Below, piece after piece: positions 1-8,663 of a stretch of DNA of 64,000 nucleotides. The notes under the pieces were generated by a model. The model searched no databases, was not told the DNA's origin, and saw only the letters and a program-made list of their open reading frames with translations. The stretch is from Deltaproteobacteria bacterium (GTDB lineage: Bacteria > Desulfobacterota > Desulfuromonadia > Geobacterales > Geobacteraceae). The stretch lies in contig JAJZUQ010000002.1 in assembly GCA_021848385.1 (NCBI GenBank), forward strand, positions 62,001 to 126,000, given 5' to 3'. Within the stretch, counting starts at the first letter, position 1, and each line of letters starts with the position of its first letter. The position numbers and the translations under genes are program-made.

Positions 1-442
1 GACCTTTGTCCCCCGCATCGCCGCGACCCTTACCGGCCTCAACGTCGAACTGCGCGGTGACGACTGCTTCCGCCAGTTCGCCCCACAGGCCAAACCGGCT
101 ACGGAAGAGGACTGGCATGCAGAATACCTGGAGCTGATCCTCGCCGCCCGCGTGGTGGATGACCTGGACGATGCGATCGACCACATCAACAAATACGGCT
201 CGCTCCACACCGAGGCGATCATCACCGGGGATTATGCCAACGCCCATCGTTTCATCCGGGAAGTAAACTCCAGTTGTGTCCTGGTCAACGCCTCGACCCG
301 CTTCGCCGACGGCAATCAGCTCGGCCTCGGCGCGGAGATCGGCATCTCCACCACCAAGCTCCACTCCTTCGGCCCCATGGGGTTGGAGGATCTGACGACG
401 CAGAAGTTCATCGTCTACGGCGACGGACAGGTGAGAGTTTAA
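1..442 (+). CDS. proA: Gamma-glutamyl phosphate reductase, C-terminal part
   Basis: This is the 3' end of proA; the reading frame is open at base 2 and the start lies outside the window. The enzyme reduces L-glutamyl 5-phosphate to glutamate 5-semialdehyde with NADPH, the second step of proline synthesis in the cytoplasm. The visible 146 residues include the family's C-terminal blocks: [32 protein letters not shown] and [15 protein letters not shown]. The catalytic cysteine lies in the missing part. It is followed, after a repeat-filled gap of 177 bases, by nadD on the same strand. Identification rests on strong motif match to ProA. Confidence 0.95.
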   Translation, partial: TFVPRIAATLTGLNVELRGDDCFRQFAPQAKPATEEDWHAEYLELILAARVVDDLDDAIDHINKYGSLHTEAIITGDYANAHRFIREVNSSCVLVNASTRFADGNQLGLGAEIGISTTKLHSFGPMGLEDLTTQKFIVYGDGQVRV

Positions 443-456
443 TAAAGCAAAAGCGA

Positions 457-602
457 TTTACCACAGAGGACACGGAGATCAACAGCGGGAAAAGAGTACC
501 GGCCAGAATTGTGGTGCAAAGCTGAACGCGTCCACAATTTCCATTTTATCATGCAGTCGCTTAAAGGTTTACTTCGTGTTTCTCTGTGTCCTCCGTGGTT
601 AA
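457..602. repeat. Inverted-repeat element (MITE-like) between proA and nadD
   Basis: A 146-bp stretch is bounded by 22-base inverted arms, at 457-478 (tttaccacagaggacacgga) and 581-602 (its near-complement, ccgtggttaa at the end), with about three mismatches. Similarity continues a few bases outside the arms. The interior has no open frame of note. The motif resembles the dispersed 'accacagaggacac' elements known from several deltaproteobacteria; that link is from memory, not a search. It forms most of the proA-nadD gap. Confidence 0.75.
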
Positions 603-619
603 GCTTTTAACAGGTATCT

Positions 620-1270
620 ATGAAAATCGGCATCATCGGCGGCACCTTCAATCCCATACACCTGGCCCACCTGCGCATCGCAGAAGGGGTACGGGACAGC
701 TTCGGCCTGGACAGGGTGATTTTCATCCCCGCTGCAACGCCTCCCCACAAGCCGTTGGCGGGCGAGACCCCCTTCACGCAGCGACTCGCCATGGTACGGC
801 TTGCGATTCAGGATAACCCCGCCTTCAGCGTTTCGGGGATCGAGGGTGAGCGGGAAGGGATGTCCTATTCCATCGACACCCTGCGGGCACTGCGGACCGA
901 TCATCCCGATGACGAATTTTTCTTCATCATAGGTAGTGACTCATTCCAGGAAATCGGCAGCTGGCATGAATTCGCCGCCATATTCGCCTGCTGCAACCTT
1001 GTGGCGGTGGAACGCCCGGGCGCGGCTATTACCGATCTGATGTCAGTTCTCCCTGTTTCCGTTGCCGGCGAGTTCGGACACTACCCTGCCGAGCACCGCC
1101 TCGCTCACCGTTCAGGCTATTCGGTTTACTACCAGCGCGGAATACCCTTCAATATCTCATCCAGCACCATCCGGGAACTCGCCCGGCAGGGGCGTTCACT
1201 CAGATACCTCGTACCGCCAGCGGTCGAGCATTACATAAAGGAACAGGGATTGTACGCAGATGAACACTAA
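620..1270 (+). CDS. nadD: Nicotinate-nucleotide adenylyltransferase
   Basis: NadD joins nicotinate mononucleotide and ATP to give deamido-NAD in cytoplasmic NAD synthesis. The 216-residue protein opens with the nucleotidyltransferase signature GGTFNPIHLAHL (about residues 8-19), has the family PPHK block near residue 45, FFFIIGSDSF near residue 95, and the C-terminal ISSSTIRELARQG block (ISSTxIR family motif) that binds nucleotide. Length is normal for the family. The start follows the motif by position; the upstream Shine-Dalgarno is weak (aggt). Its 3' end overlaps rsfS by 11 bases, the usual nadD-rsfS-rlmH arrangement. Confidence 0.96.
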   Translation: MKIGIIGGTFNPIHLAHLRIAEGVRDSFGLDRVIFIPAATPPHKPLAGETPFTQRLAMVRLAIQDNPAFSVSGIEGEREGMSYSIDTLRALRTDHPDDEFFFIIGSDSFQEIGSWHEFAAIFACCNLVAVERPGAAITDLMSVLPVSVAGEFGHYPAEHRLAHRSGYSVYYQRGIPFNISSSTIRELARQGRSLRYLVPPAVEHYIKEQGLYADEH

Positions 1271-1646
1271 ACAGATTCTGGAGTCCCGGGAACGGGCCGT
1301 TAAATCCGCCGCACTGGCACTCGACAAGAAAGCCCTCGACGCCCGGATCCTGGCGATAGGGGATCTCTCCTCCATCGCCGACTACCTGGTGCTGGCAACC
1401 GGCCGTTCGGACAAGCAGGTCCAGGCCATCGCCGAGTCGGTCCGGCAGGGGATGAAGAGTTTCGGCAACGCACTGGACATCGAGGGAGAGAAGGAAGGAA
1501 ACTGGGTTGTCATCGATTACGGCGACGTTATTGTTCATGTCTTCCAGGAGGAGTTCCGGCGCCGCTACGATCTTGACGGTCTCTGGAGCGCGGCTCCGGA
1601 GGTGGAAATCCCCGCCGAATACCGTTGGGAAGACAAGGAACCGTGA
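1260..1646 (+). CDS. rsfS: Ribosomal silencing factor RsfS (Iojap family)
   Basis: RsfS binds ribosomal protein uL14 on the large subunit and blocks 30S joining when nutrients are scarce. The 128-residue product carries the Iojap core: SSIADYLVLATGRSDKQV (about residues 36-53), EGEKEGNWVVIDYGDVIVHVF (about 81-101) and the conserved RRRYDLDGLW near residue 105. It overlaps nadD at its start and rlmH at its stop (gtga), so the three are probably translationally coupled. Length and motifs fit the family fully. Confidence 0.95.
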   Translation: MNTKQILESRERAVKSAALALDKKALDARILAIGDLSSIADYLVLATGRSDKQVQAIAESVRQGMKSFGNALDIEGEKEGNWVVIDYGDVIVHVFQEEFRRRYDLDGLWSAAPEVEIPAEYRWEDKEP

Positions 1647-2104
1647 AAATAAAGGTCATCTGGGTCGGCAAGACCCAGGAGGCATGGGTAAAGGCAGGCA
1701 TTGAGGAGTACGCCGGCCGCATACGGCGCTATACCCCCCTTGAAATTTCCGAGGCACGGGAAGAAAAGGGGGGACAGCATGACGTGGGGCGTGTTGCAGA
1801 ATGCACGCGCCTCGGAAAGCTCCTGCCAAAAAACGCCTGCCTGGTCCTCCTCGACGAACGGGGAGACGAGCTGGATTCCCACCAGATGGCCACCTTCATC
1901 GAAAAGCAGCGGGACAGCGCCATTCCCGAGCTGGTTTTCGCCATCGGCGGAGCCTACGGTTTCAGCGACGAATTCCGCCGCCAGGCTCAGCGGACCATTG
2001 CCCTGTCGCGCCTTACGTTCACCCACCAGATGGTCAGGATCTTCCTGCTGGAGCAGATTTACCGCGGATTTACCATTCTGAACAATGAACCGTACCACCA
2101 TTGA
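1643..2104 (+). CDS. rlmH: 23S rRNA pseudouridine-1915 N3-methyltransferase
   Basis: RlmH is a SPOUT-fold methyltransferase that methylates pseudouridine 1915 in helix 69 of 23S rRNA, using S-adenosylmethionine on assembled ribosomes. The chosen GTG start at 1643 overlaps the rsfS stop and gives MKIKVIWVGKTQ, matching the family N-terminus; an upstream in-frame ATG at 1625 lies inside rsfS. The SAM-binding C-terminal part shows FAIGGAYGFSDEFR and LSRLTFTHQMVRIFLLEQIYR, with the closing NNEPYHH. At 153 residues it has the usual length. Confidence 0.95.
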   Translation: MKIKVIWVGKTQEAWVKAGIEEYAGRIRRYTPLEISEAREEKGGQHDVGRVAECTRLGKLLPKNACLVLLDERGDELDSHQMATFIEKQRDSAIPELVFAIGGAYGFSDEFRRQAQRTIALSRLTFTHQMVRIFLLEQIYRGFTILNNEPYHH

Positions 2105-2136
2105 ACTGGTGACGAGTGAAGAGTGAGGAGAGACGA

Positions 2137-3675
2137 ATGCCGAAACAACCGCTACTGCTGATGATCCTCGATGGATGGGGTCTGAACCCGCACCCCGAAA
2201 ATAACGCCATCGCCCTGGCCCGCACCCCCAACATGACCAGCCTCTGCCGGGAATACCCCTGCACCGATATCGGCACTTCAGGTATGTCTGTCGGTCTTCC
2301 GGAAGGGCAGATGGGGAATTCCGAGGTGGGTCACCTGAACATCGGCTCCGGCCGTATCGTTTACCAGGACCTGACCCGCATCTCCAAGGCAATCGCCGAC
2401 GGTGATTTCTTCACGAACCCGGTGCTCCTCGATTGCATCCGCAAAACCAGGGAGGCCGGCGGCCGCCTTCATCTCGCCGGACTACTTTCCGACGGTGGAG
2501 TCCATTCGCACAACACCCACCTCTACGGACTCCTGGAGCTTGCCCGACGGGAAGGTGTGGAGGTGTTCGTTCACTGCCTCATGGACGGCCGTGACACCCC
2601 CCCGAAAAGCGGCGCCGACTACCTTGCCCAGTTGGAAGCTGAAATAGGGAAAATAGGTGCGGGGAAAATTGCCACGGTCATCGGCCGCTACTACGCCATG
2701 GACAGGGATAACCGGTGGGAACGGGTCGAGCAGGCCTATACCGCAATCGTTCAGGGGAAGGGCGATTTCCGAAAAAGCGCCGCGGAGGCGATCGAGGCGA
2801 GCTATGCCGCCGACGTGACCGACGAATTTGTGAAGCCTGCGGTCATCGTTTCCAACGACCGGCCGGTGGGGAGTGTGCGGGACGGTGACGGCTTCATTTT
2901 CTTCAACTTCCGCTCCGACCGGGCCCGGGAGATAACCCGGGCACTGGCCCTGGATGACTGTCCCGGTTTTGCCCGGAAGGACCGGCCGCGGCTCTCAGCA
3001 TACGTCTGCATGACGGAATACGACGCCACCTTCGGCCTCCCACTCGCCTTCGGCCCCGAGTCCCTTGCCAACATCCTCGGGGAAGTACTGGGAAGGGCAG
3101 GACGTACCCAGCTCCGGATCGCAGAAACCGAAAAGTACGCCCACGTCACGTTCTTTTTCAACGGCGGAGTTGAGGAACCGTTCCCCGGCGAGGAGCGCTG
3201 TCTCGTCCCCTCGCCGAAGGAGGTCGCCACCTACGACCAGAAGCCGGAGATGAGCGCCTATCTGGTGACTGATGAGCTCTTGAAGCGCCTTGCCACGGGG
3301 AAATACGACGTTATTGTCCTCAATTTCGCCAATGCCGACATGGTAGGACACACCGGCATCATGCCGGCTGCCGTACGGGCCGTCGAAGCGGTGGACGAGT
3401 GCGTAGGCCGTTTGGTGGATAAGGTGCGCGAGATGGGGGGAACCGTCATCATAACCGCTGACCACGGCAATGCAGAGGTCATGGTGGATGAAACCGGTGG
3501 CCCCCACACTGCCCACACCACCGGCCGGGTGCCTCTTATCCTGGTAGACGACCGCTGCAAGGGGAGAACACTCCTGCCGGGAGGAATACTGGCCGATATT
3601 GCACCGACCATGCTGCATCTCCTCCGTATTCCCCAGCCGAAGGAGATGACCGGCAAAAGTCTGATAGTGGAGTAA
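2137..3675 (+). CDS. gpmI: 2,3-bisphosphoglycerate-independent phosphoglycerate mutase
   Basis: GpmI interconverts 3- and 2-phosphoglycerate in glycolysis and gluconeogenesis, using two Mn ions and a phosphoserine intermediate. The 512-residue product has LLMILDGWG at the N-terminus (metal-binding Asp), [14 protein letters not shown] around residue 60 with the catalytic Ser, [11 protein letters not shown] and [14 protein letters not shown] in the transferase insert, [12 protein letters not shown] and TADHGNAE for the second metal site. ATG 2137 is preferred over GTG 2116 because gaggaga lies just upstream. It ends the + strand cluster before a strong hairpin at 3751. Confidence 0.97.
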   Translation: MPKQPLLLMILDGWGLNPHPENNAIALARTPNMTSLCREYPCTDIGTSGMSVGLPEGQMGNSEVGHLNIGSGRIVYQDLTRISKAIADGDFFTNPVLLDCIRKTREAGGRLHLAGLLSDGGVHSHNTHLYGLLELARREGVEVFVHCLMDGRDTPPKSGADYLAQLEAEIGKIGAGKIATVIGRYYAMDRDNRWERVEQAYTAIVQGKGDFRKSAAEAIEASYAADVTDEFVKPAVIVSNDRPVGSVRDGDGFIFFNFRSDRAREITRALALDDCPGFARKDRPRLSAYVCMTEYDATFGLPLAFGPESLANILGEVLGRAGRTQLRIAETEKYAHVTFFFNGGVEEPFPGEERCLVPSPKEVATYDQKPEMSAYLVTDELLKRLATGKYDVIVLNFANADMVGHTGIMPAAVRAVEAVDECVGRLVDKVREMGGTVIITADHGNAEVMVDETGGPHTAHTTGRVPLILVDDRCKGRTLLPGGILADIAPTMLHLLRIPQPKEMTGKSLIVE

Positions 3676-3750
3676 TCGAGCCTGTAGTTTCCCGTGTACC
3701 AACTAAACAGGGTTTGACTCTCTGCAACCGCGCATTTGGAATAGTTCCAC

Positions 3751-3790
3751 AACAAAAGGCGGCCCGCTGTATGCGGACCGCCTTTTGTTC
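3751..3790. terminator. Bidirectional intrinsic terminator between gpmI and the DksA-like gene
   Basis: A long hairpin has the arms aacaaaaggcggcccgc and gcggaccgccttttgtt around the loop tgtat, with one mismatch. The arms end in tttt on one strand and tttt on the other, so it can terminate convergent transcripts from gpmI (+) and the zinc-finger gene (-). Confidence 0.85.
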
Positions 3791-3831
3791 GTTCAAACAT
3801 GAGGGTCGCCAGCGACAACCCCAGGGCAGCA

Positions 3832-4251
3832 TTAACCCTCTTCCTCTTCCCCCAGGGCAATCTCGCGGTAGGCACGCTCTTCTTCGAAACGCTTGGTCTG
3901 CGCCTGCTGTTTCTCGATGTCGGCCTTGCACTTCACACAATACCGGGCAAAGGGAACGACCTTGAGCCGGCCGATAGGTATCTCTTCTTCACACTCCTCG
4001 CAGATGCCATACTCGCCATCCTCGATCTTGAGGAGGGCTTCGTCGATCGTATGGAGCTTTTCCCGCTCCCGGTCACCCAGGAGAAGGCCCAACTCCCGGT
4101 CCCGTTCCGACGAGGCCTGGTCGTAAATGTCGCCGCTCGGTTCCCCGCTGGTGATGCTGGACCCGGTTTTGACCGCCTTGTTTATTTCCATGAGCGTATC
4201 CTCTTTCATCTTCAGGAGGATCGCCTTCATCTCGTCCATCTTTTCAACCAT
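3832..4251 (-). CDS. DksA/TraR-type C4 zinc-finger regulator
   Basis: This 139-residue protein belongs to the DksA/TraR family, whose members insert a coiled coil into the RNA polymerase secondary channel. The N-terminal half is charged and helical (MVEKMDEMKAILLKMKEDTL), followed by SGDIYDQASSERDRE with acidic residues near a coiled-coil tip. The C4 zinc finger is CEECEEEIPIGRLKVVPFAR then CVKCK. The tail is very acidic. ATG 4251 is preferred to GTG 4260, since ggagag then sits eight bases upstream. A clear sigma-70-type promoter lies at 4297-4324. Whether it is the true DksA or a paralogue cannot be told here. Confidence 0.88.
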   Translation of the reverse strand: MVEKMDEMKAILLKMKEDTLMEINKAVKTGSSITSGEPSGDIYDQASSERDRELGLLLGDREREKLHTIDEALLKIEDGEYGICEECEEEIPIGRLKVVPFARYCVKCKADIEKQQAQTKRFEEERAYREIALGEEEEG

Positions 4252-4296
4252 TACGTACACTCTCCAATGTGAAATATCCCCCTTCGAGGCGTCGCA

Positions 4297-4324
4297 ATAA
4301 TACAGTAATTTCCCCTTTTGTCAA
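4297..4324 (-). promoter_or_regulatory. Sigma-70-type promoter of the DksA-like gene
   Basis: On the minus strand, TTGACA and TATTAT are separated by 16 bases, about 45 bases upstream of the chosen start. The -35 lies inside a small inverted repeat (ttttccc...gggaaaa). Confidence 0.65.
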
Positions 4325-4341
4325 GGGAAAAGCCGGGAGAC

Positions 4342-4360
4342 AAAAACCCCGTACCGGGGC
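4342..4360 (-). terminator. Intrinsic terminator after rimO
   Basis: The minus strand reads gccccggtacggggttttt directly after the rimO stop: a five-pair GC stem with a three-base loop followed by five T. Confidence 0.75.
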
Positions 4361-4361
4361 G

Positions 4362-5705
4362 TCAGTCAACGATTTCCCCGATCAGGTCGTAGTCTGAGGA
4401 ATCCGTAATCCGCAGGTTGACAATATCTCCGATGTTGGCGTTGCCGGCGGTGATATACACCTGGCCGTCGATGTCAGGTGCCTGGCGGGACGAGCGCCCC
4501 CTGAGGAGCAGTTCGGTCTCCTCGCTGTATCCCTCGACGATAACCTGTTCCACGGTATCGACCAGTCGGCGGTTACGACGGAAGGAGAGTCGTGCCTGGG
4601 CCCGCATGAGTTTCTTATAGCGTTCCCGCTTCACCCGCTCCGAAACCTGATCCGGCATCCCCGCAGCCGGGGTACCCTCTTCACGCGAATAGCAGAACAC
4701 CCCGAGCCGGTCGAACTGACTCTCTTCCACAAAGCGGAGGAGCTTCTTGAAATCGTCGTCAGTCTCGCCCGGAAAACCGACGATGAGGGAGGTCCGCAGA
4801 GCAACGCCGGGGATCTCTTCGCGCAACCGGGTAATGAGTGCCCGGATATCCGCCTCCGAACTGCGGCGGTTCATCTTCTGTAAAATAGGGTCGCTGATGT
4901 GCTGGAGGGGAATATCCAGGTACTTGCAGACCTTTGGCTCGGACTTCATGACCTCGACAAGGCTCTCCCGTATCCCGTCGGGGTAGGCATAGAGCAGCCT
5001 GATCCAGGAAAGACCCTCGATTTTGACCAGCTCCCCGATGAGTTCCTCCAGGGTTGGCCGCTCCGGCAGGTCCTGGCCATAGCCGGTGATGTCCTGCGCG
5101 ATCAGGTTGATTTCCCTCACACCTCCATCCACCAGGGTGCGAGCCTCCTCAAGTAGCCGAGCCAAGGGGCGGGAGCGGAATGATCCTCGCAGGGACGGGA
5201 TGACGCAGTAGGAGCAGCAGTTGGAGCACCCCTCGGCAATCTTCAGGTAGGCGGTGTAGGCAGGGGACGACTTGAGGCGGGGGAGATTCTCGTCGTAAAA
5301 AAGATTCGGATCCCCCACATAGCGAAGCTGCTCATCGGTCCCCTCCTTTTCCGCAATGATCTCGGCGATGCGCGGATAGTCGCCGGTTCCGACAAAGATG
5401 TCAACTTCGGGGAGTTCCTGCCCCAGCTCCTCCTGATAGCGCTGGGGAAGACAGCCGGTGACGATGAGGAGCCGGCAACGGGCATCATGCTTCCGGTCGG
5501 CAAGATCGAGAATAGTGTCGATGCTCTCCTGCTTCGCCTCCTTGATGAACGAACAGGTATTAACGATGATGATATCCGCATCCCGTTCGTCAGTCGTAAT
5601 CTCATACTTCTCTTTGGCCAGGTAACCGAGCATCACCTCGGCATCTACCAGGTTTTTCGGACAGCCGAGGCTGACCAGACTGACTTTTTCTCTTGCTGTG
5701 CTCAA
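4362..5705 (-). CDS. rimO: Ribosomal protein S12 methylthiotransferase
   Basis: RimO is a radical-SAM enzyme that adds a methylthio group to the conserved aspartate of ribosomal protein S12. The 447-residue product has the UPF0004 domain with [14 protein letters not shown] and [14 protein letters not shown], the radical-SAM cluster motif [17 protein letters not shown] near residue 150, and a C-terminal TRAM domain with [19 protein letters not shown] start at 5705 is preferred because cgagg lies about seven bases before it and the product then starts [17 protein letters not shown]; the frame stays open to a TTG at 5753. It lies downstream of yajQ, 51 bases away, likely one transcript. Confidence 0.93.
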   Translation of the reverse strand: MSTAREKVSLVSLGCPKNLVDAEVMLGYLAKEKYEITTDERDADIIIVNTCSFIKEAKQESIDTILDLADRKHDARCRLLIVTGCLPQRYQEELGQELPEVDIFVGTGDYPRIAEIIAEKEGTDEQLRYVGDPNLFYDENLPRLKSSPAYTAYLKIAEGCSNCCSYCVIPSLRGSFRSRPLARLLEEARTLVDGGVREINLIAQDITGYGQDLPERPTLEELIGELVKIEGLSWIRLLYAYPDGIRESLVEVMKSEPKVCKYLDIPLQHISDPILQKMNRRSSEADIRALITRLREEIPGVALRTSLIVGFPGETDDDFKKLLRFVEESQFDRLGVFCYSREEGTPAAGMPDQVSERVKRERYKKLMRAQARLSFRRNRRLVDTVEQVIVEGYSEETELLLRGRSSRQAPDIDGQVYITAGNANIGDIVNLRITDSSDYDLIGEIVD

Positions 5706-5756
5706 TATAACCTCGTGAAAACGTTTTGTAGGGGCACCCTCGAAAGATACCAAAAA

Positions 5757-6242
5757 TTACGACCTGAAATTTATAAATTGCATCTCGACATCGAGTTCTT
5801 TCCCCTTCAGAATCCGGATGACCTCCTGCAGGTCGTCGATGTTCTTGCCGGTAACCCGCACCTGGTCGTCCTGAATCTGGCTCTGCACCTTGAGCTTGGT
5901 CTCCTTGATGACGGCGTTGATTTCCTTCCCCTTCTCCTTGGATATCCCCTGCTGGATGGTGATAACCTGCCGCACCATGCCGCTGGAAGCGGACTCGGCT
6001 TTTCCGTACTGGAGGGCTTTAACGGATATCCCCCGCTTGATGAACTTGGACTGGAGAATGTCGATGATCGACTTCAGCCGGAAGTCGTCATCCGCCAGCA
6101 CTTTGAGGCTCTCCTTTTCCAGGGTCACCTCGCACTTGCTCCCCTTGAAGTCGTAACGCTGGGCAATCTCCTTGACGGTCTGGTTGACCGCGTTGTCCAC
6201 CTCCTGCATATCTACCTTGGAAACGATGTCGAATGACGGCAT
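5757..6242 (-). CDS. YajQ-family nucleotide-binding protein
   Basis: The 161-residue protein matches the YajQ (UPF0234) family, two ferredoxin-like domains that bind nucleotides; some members bind cyclic di-GMP and act as effectors. Diagnostic blocks are [19 protein letters not shown] at the start, QRYDFKGSK near residue 30, and [20 protein letters not shown] near the end. Length is typical. The start has an aaggaggttgtg Shine-Dalgarno. It precedes rimO on the same strand. The exact role in this organism is not predictable from sequence. Confidence 0.92.
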   Translation of the reverse strand: MPSFDIVSKVDMQEVDNAVNQTVKEIAQRYDFKGSKCEVTLEKESLKVLADDDFRLKSIIDILQSKFIKRGISVKALQYGKAESASSGMVRQVITIQQGISKEKGKEINAVIKETKLKVQSQIQDDQVRVTGKNIDDLQEVIRILKGKELDVEMQFINFRS

Positions 6243-6263
6243 CTCACAACCTCCTTTATAAAT

Positions 6264-6345
6264 CAGGTAAAGGTATTCGTTCGCTGTCGCTCACAGCGTT
6301 CACTTTCGTTCACAGGTAAAGGCATTCGTTCGCTGTCGCTCACAG
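6264..6345. repeat. Direct repeat pair, 33 bp units 49 bp apart
   Basis: Two copies of a 33-base unit starting caggtaaagg and containing cgttcgctgtcgctcacag occupy 6264-6296 and 6313-6345, with a single mismatch. They lie upstream of yajQ and run into the hexamer tract that follows. Confidence 0.85.
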
Positions 6346-6370
6346 GAAAAGGTAAAGAACATCGACTCTC

Positions 6371-6446
6371 TACCTCTACCTCTACCTCTACCTCTACCTC
6401 TACCTTTACCTCTACCTTTACCTTTACCTTTACCTACCTCTACCTG
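6371..6446. repeat. Hexanucleotide tandem repeat (TACCTC/TACCTT)
   Basis: About 12.7 units: five TACCTC, one TACCTT, one TACCTC, three TACCTT, a four-base partial TACC, then TACCTC and TACCTG. The tract runs into the 3' end of the LolA-like gene, so its stop codon (minus-strand TAG at 6440-6442) is formed by repeat bases. Confidence 0.95.
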
Positions 6447-7153
6447 TTCTTGATAACTTCCACCCCGGCGGGGACCTTGAAGGTGAAGCGGCTGCTCCCC
6501 ATACCGCGATTCACCTTCACCCGGCTGTAGTCGATGGCGGTCCTGTTCCCCATCTGGTCGTACACCACCGACGAGAGGATGGGAAACGGCTCTACCGGCT
6601 TTCTTTCCGCCAGAAAACGATCAACAGCCCGGGCAGCGATGGTCAACTGGAGCCGGGCAAGGGCCTGGGTCGGCTTCTTCGGCACGAGATTGAGGAGATA
6701 GTTCCCCTTCCTGTCCCGACCATCGCCGGCAAAGCTGATGGTAAAATCGCGCGATACGCTCCCCATCCCCGCCAGATAGTTGAGCGCCACCCCGTTCCCT
6801 CCCTGGAACATGGCCGCCATATCCATCACCATGACCTGTTTGTTATCGGGAAGGTAGTACCAGACCGTCTTGCCATTGGAGATGATCTGCTGCTTCGGCT
6901 TCGTATAGTTGAAGCGAAACATGGCGTTGGCTCCGGCCGGTTTCTTCATGAGCAGTTCACCGCCGCCCCTCTCCTCCCGCTTCATGGAAGTAATGGTGGT
7001 ACGCTGGGTGAAGTCGGTCTGCAGGTCGTTGAGGACCCGGTATCCCTGCTCCAGGGTGTCGATCACATCCTTTAGTTCGGCTGCGGCAGCCCCCTGAACC
7101 ATGACCGCAACCAGCATCAGCGAAGCAAGCAATCTCGATACACGTTTTAGCAT
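6440..7153 (-). CDS. LolA-like outer-membrane lipoprotein carrier (copy 2)
   Basis: LolA proteins ferry lipoproteins through the periplasm to the outer membrane. The 237-residue product has a signal peptide (MLKRVSRLLASLMLVAVMVQ then GAAAAEL) and the family pattern of DFTQRT, GGGELLMKKP, MFRFNYTKPKQQIISNGKTV and WYYLPDNKQVMV. The start at 7153 is chosen because the signal peptide begins there and agggatt precedes it; the frame extends upstream through the hairpin at 7193 without evidence of coding. It lies directly downstream of a second LolA-like gene, with about 35-40 percent similar positions by eye. Which copy is the true LolA is open. Confidence 0.82.
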   Translation of the reverse strand: MLKRVSRLLASLMLVAVMVQGAAAAELKDVIDTLEQGYRVLNDLQTDFTQRTTITSMKREERGGGELLMKKPAGANAMFRFNYTKPKQQIISNGKTVWYYLPDNKQVMVMDMAAMFQGGNGVALNYLAGMGSVSRDFTISFAGDGRDRKGNYLLNLVPKKPTQALARLQLTIAARAVDRFLAERKPVEPFPILSSVVYDQMGNRTAIDYSRVKVNRGMGSSRFTFKVPAGVEVIKNR

Positions 7154-7192
7154 AATCCCTGTCCTGTGCCGGTTCCGTCCGGCTGAAAGTTC

Positions 7193-7219
7193 AAAGGCGA
7201 CATGAATCATGTCGCCTTT
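7193..7219. other. Perfect palindrome between the two lolA-like genes
   Basis: aaaggcgacatga and its exact complement tcatgtcgccttt flank a single base, in the 104-base gap between the tandem genes. There is no long T tract on the minus strand (tttgaacttt), so it is either a weak terminator/mRNA-stabilising hairpin or a protein-binding site. Confidence 0.7.
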
Positions 7220-7257
7220 GCTAGACCGCTGCAACCGGGCGGCTACCCCCGCCGGCC

Positions 7258-8049
7258 TTAGCGGCCGGTTGGCGGGCGCACTACGTTAACGCCTGCAGGA
7301 ACATCGAAGTTGAACATGCTATCCATAAGCCGCACGTTTGCCCTGACGTTGCTGAACTCCATGATGGTCGTATTCCCCTGGGGATCGATGACGGTTGAGG
7401 AGAGGAGGGGAAAGGCAAACTCCGGCAGGCGCGGATCGTTGATTATCCTGGTGATATCCCGGTTGTTCGTCACGTAAGCGAGCACCGCGTCGCGATTGAT
7501 TACCAGGTACATCTTTTTTATGGTTACGGAGGAACGGCGCGGGGTAAGTTCCAGGACATAGTTGCCCGCCACATCCTGCACCGGTGACGCAAAAACCGTC
7601 TGAAAATCCTTTGAAAACCGACCCAGTCCCTGGAGGAAATTGACCGGCTGATTGTTGTACTGACCGGCGCCGAAGGGACTGAAGAAAAAGCTGACGTCGC
7701 TCTGGATCACCTGCCGATTCTCCGGCATGTACATCCACATGGTCCTGCCGTTACAGACAATCTCCTGGGTAAGTGGACGGAAGTAATCGAAACGGAACAT
7801 GAGCGAGGTGGAGGAGGTAGGCGGCTTGAGAAACATCTGACCATCGGCGCGCATCTCCCGCCGCGCGGACGCCAGGGTAGACCGCTGAAAGAAATCGGCG
7901 GTCACGTCGGTCAGGGAACTGTACGACTTCTCCAGGGTGGCGATGACATCGTTGAGCCCCACATTGACCCGCTGAATGGGTGCAGCCTCGGCGGAACCGG
8001 TGACCAGTACAAGCAACATGACAGCTGCAACCGCACAGAACCTTTTCAT
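7258..8049 (-). CDS. LolA-like outer-membrane lipoprotein carrier (copy 1)
   Basis: This 263-residue protein starts with a signal peptide (MKRFCAVAAVMLLVLVTGSA, EAAPIQ) and shows the LolA pattern: DVTADFFQRST, MFRFDYFRPLTQEIVCNGRT, MWMYMPENRQVIQSDVS, and a late FNDVPAG-like FDVPAGV block near the C-terminus. An aggagg Shine-Dalgarno lies six bases before the ATG. It is the upstream member of a tandem pair with the gene at 6440-7153; both end in the same F-x-VPAGV-x-V pattern, which suggests duplication. The two may handle different lipoprotein cargo; this is inference. Confidence 0.82.
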   Translation of the reverse strand: MKRFCAVAAVMLLVLVTGSAEAAPIQRVNVGLNDVIATLEKSYSSLTDVTADFFQRSTLASARREMRADGQMFLKPPTSSTSLMFRFDYFRPLTQEIVCNGRTMWMYMPENRQVIQSDVSFFFSPFGAGQYNNQPVNFLQGLGRFSKDFQTVFASPVQDVAGNYVLELTPRRSSVTIKKMYLVINRDAVLAYVTNNRDITRIINDPRLPEFAFPLLSSTVIDPQGNTTIMEFSNVRANVRLMDSMFNFDVPAGVNVVRPPTGR

Positions 8050-8165
8050 GTATACCTCCTCGGGGAGAATCCGGTCCTGTCAGCAATTCGGGGAATTGCA
8101 TGGCGCACAAGCAAACCCGGTGGTTGACGCTGCCAGGGCGAAAAAGAACCGTTTCCGGATGGAAA

Positions 8166-8663
8166 CTAGATAGTTTTATTCGGTTTCTGTATGGACTTTA
8201 TGATCATCAGCCCGCTGCTGGCGTGGAACTCGACCGTTCGGCCATAGTCCCCCCCCGTATCCTCGGCAAGAAGCGGTATGCCATGCCCTGCCAGGGATTT
8301 TCTGGCGGAATCGACGTTACGCTGGCCAATATTCCCCCGGAATGACCGGTACTCCGTGTCAAACATGCTGGCGCCGCCGGCTAATTTTGCCACAAGTCGT
8401 CCTTTGGCGCAACCACTTTTCACCAGCTCTTCGACCATGATATCGATGGCAAGATCGGTGAATTTGGCCGTTTTTACGGCTATCGCCGCAACATCATGAG
8501 CGGTTGGAAGCAGGGTATGGGCAAGCGATCCCCTGCGAAGTTCCGGATCGTAGAGAGCGATACCGATACAGGAACCAAGACCGTACGTCAAGAGTACGCC
8601 CGGAGCAGCGGCAAGGCCATATTCTGACAGGCCTATGATGGTCACCTCACCCATGCAGGACAC
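8166..8663 (-). CDS. cheD: Chemoreceptor glutamine deamidase CheD
   Basis: CheD deamidates glutamines in chemoreceptors and binds CheC, raising its phosphatase activity. The 165-residue product carries LTYGLGSCIGIALYDP with the catalytic Cys, GSLAHTLLP with the catalytic His, and AKLAGGASMF and NIGQRNV blocks further on. The start is uncertain: GTG 8663 has gagg six bases upstream, while ATG 8654 also gives a sound N-terminus. Either way it overlaps the cheC stop. It is the last gene of the che cluster. Confidence 0.93.
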   Translation of the reverse strand: MSCMGEVTIIGLSEYGLAAAPGVLLTYGLGSCIGIALYDPELRRGSLAHTLLPTAHDVAAIAVKTAKFTDLAIDIMVEELVKSGCAKGRLVAKLAGGASMFDTEYRSFRGNIGQRNVDSARKSLAGHGIPLLAEDTGGDYGRTVEFHASSGLMIIKSIQKPNKTI

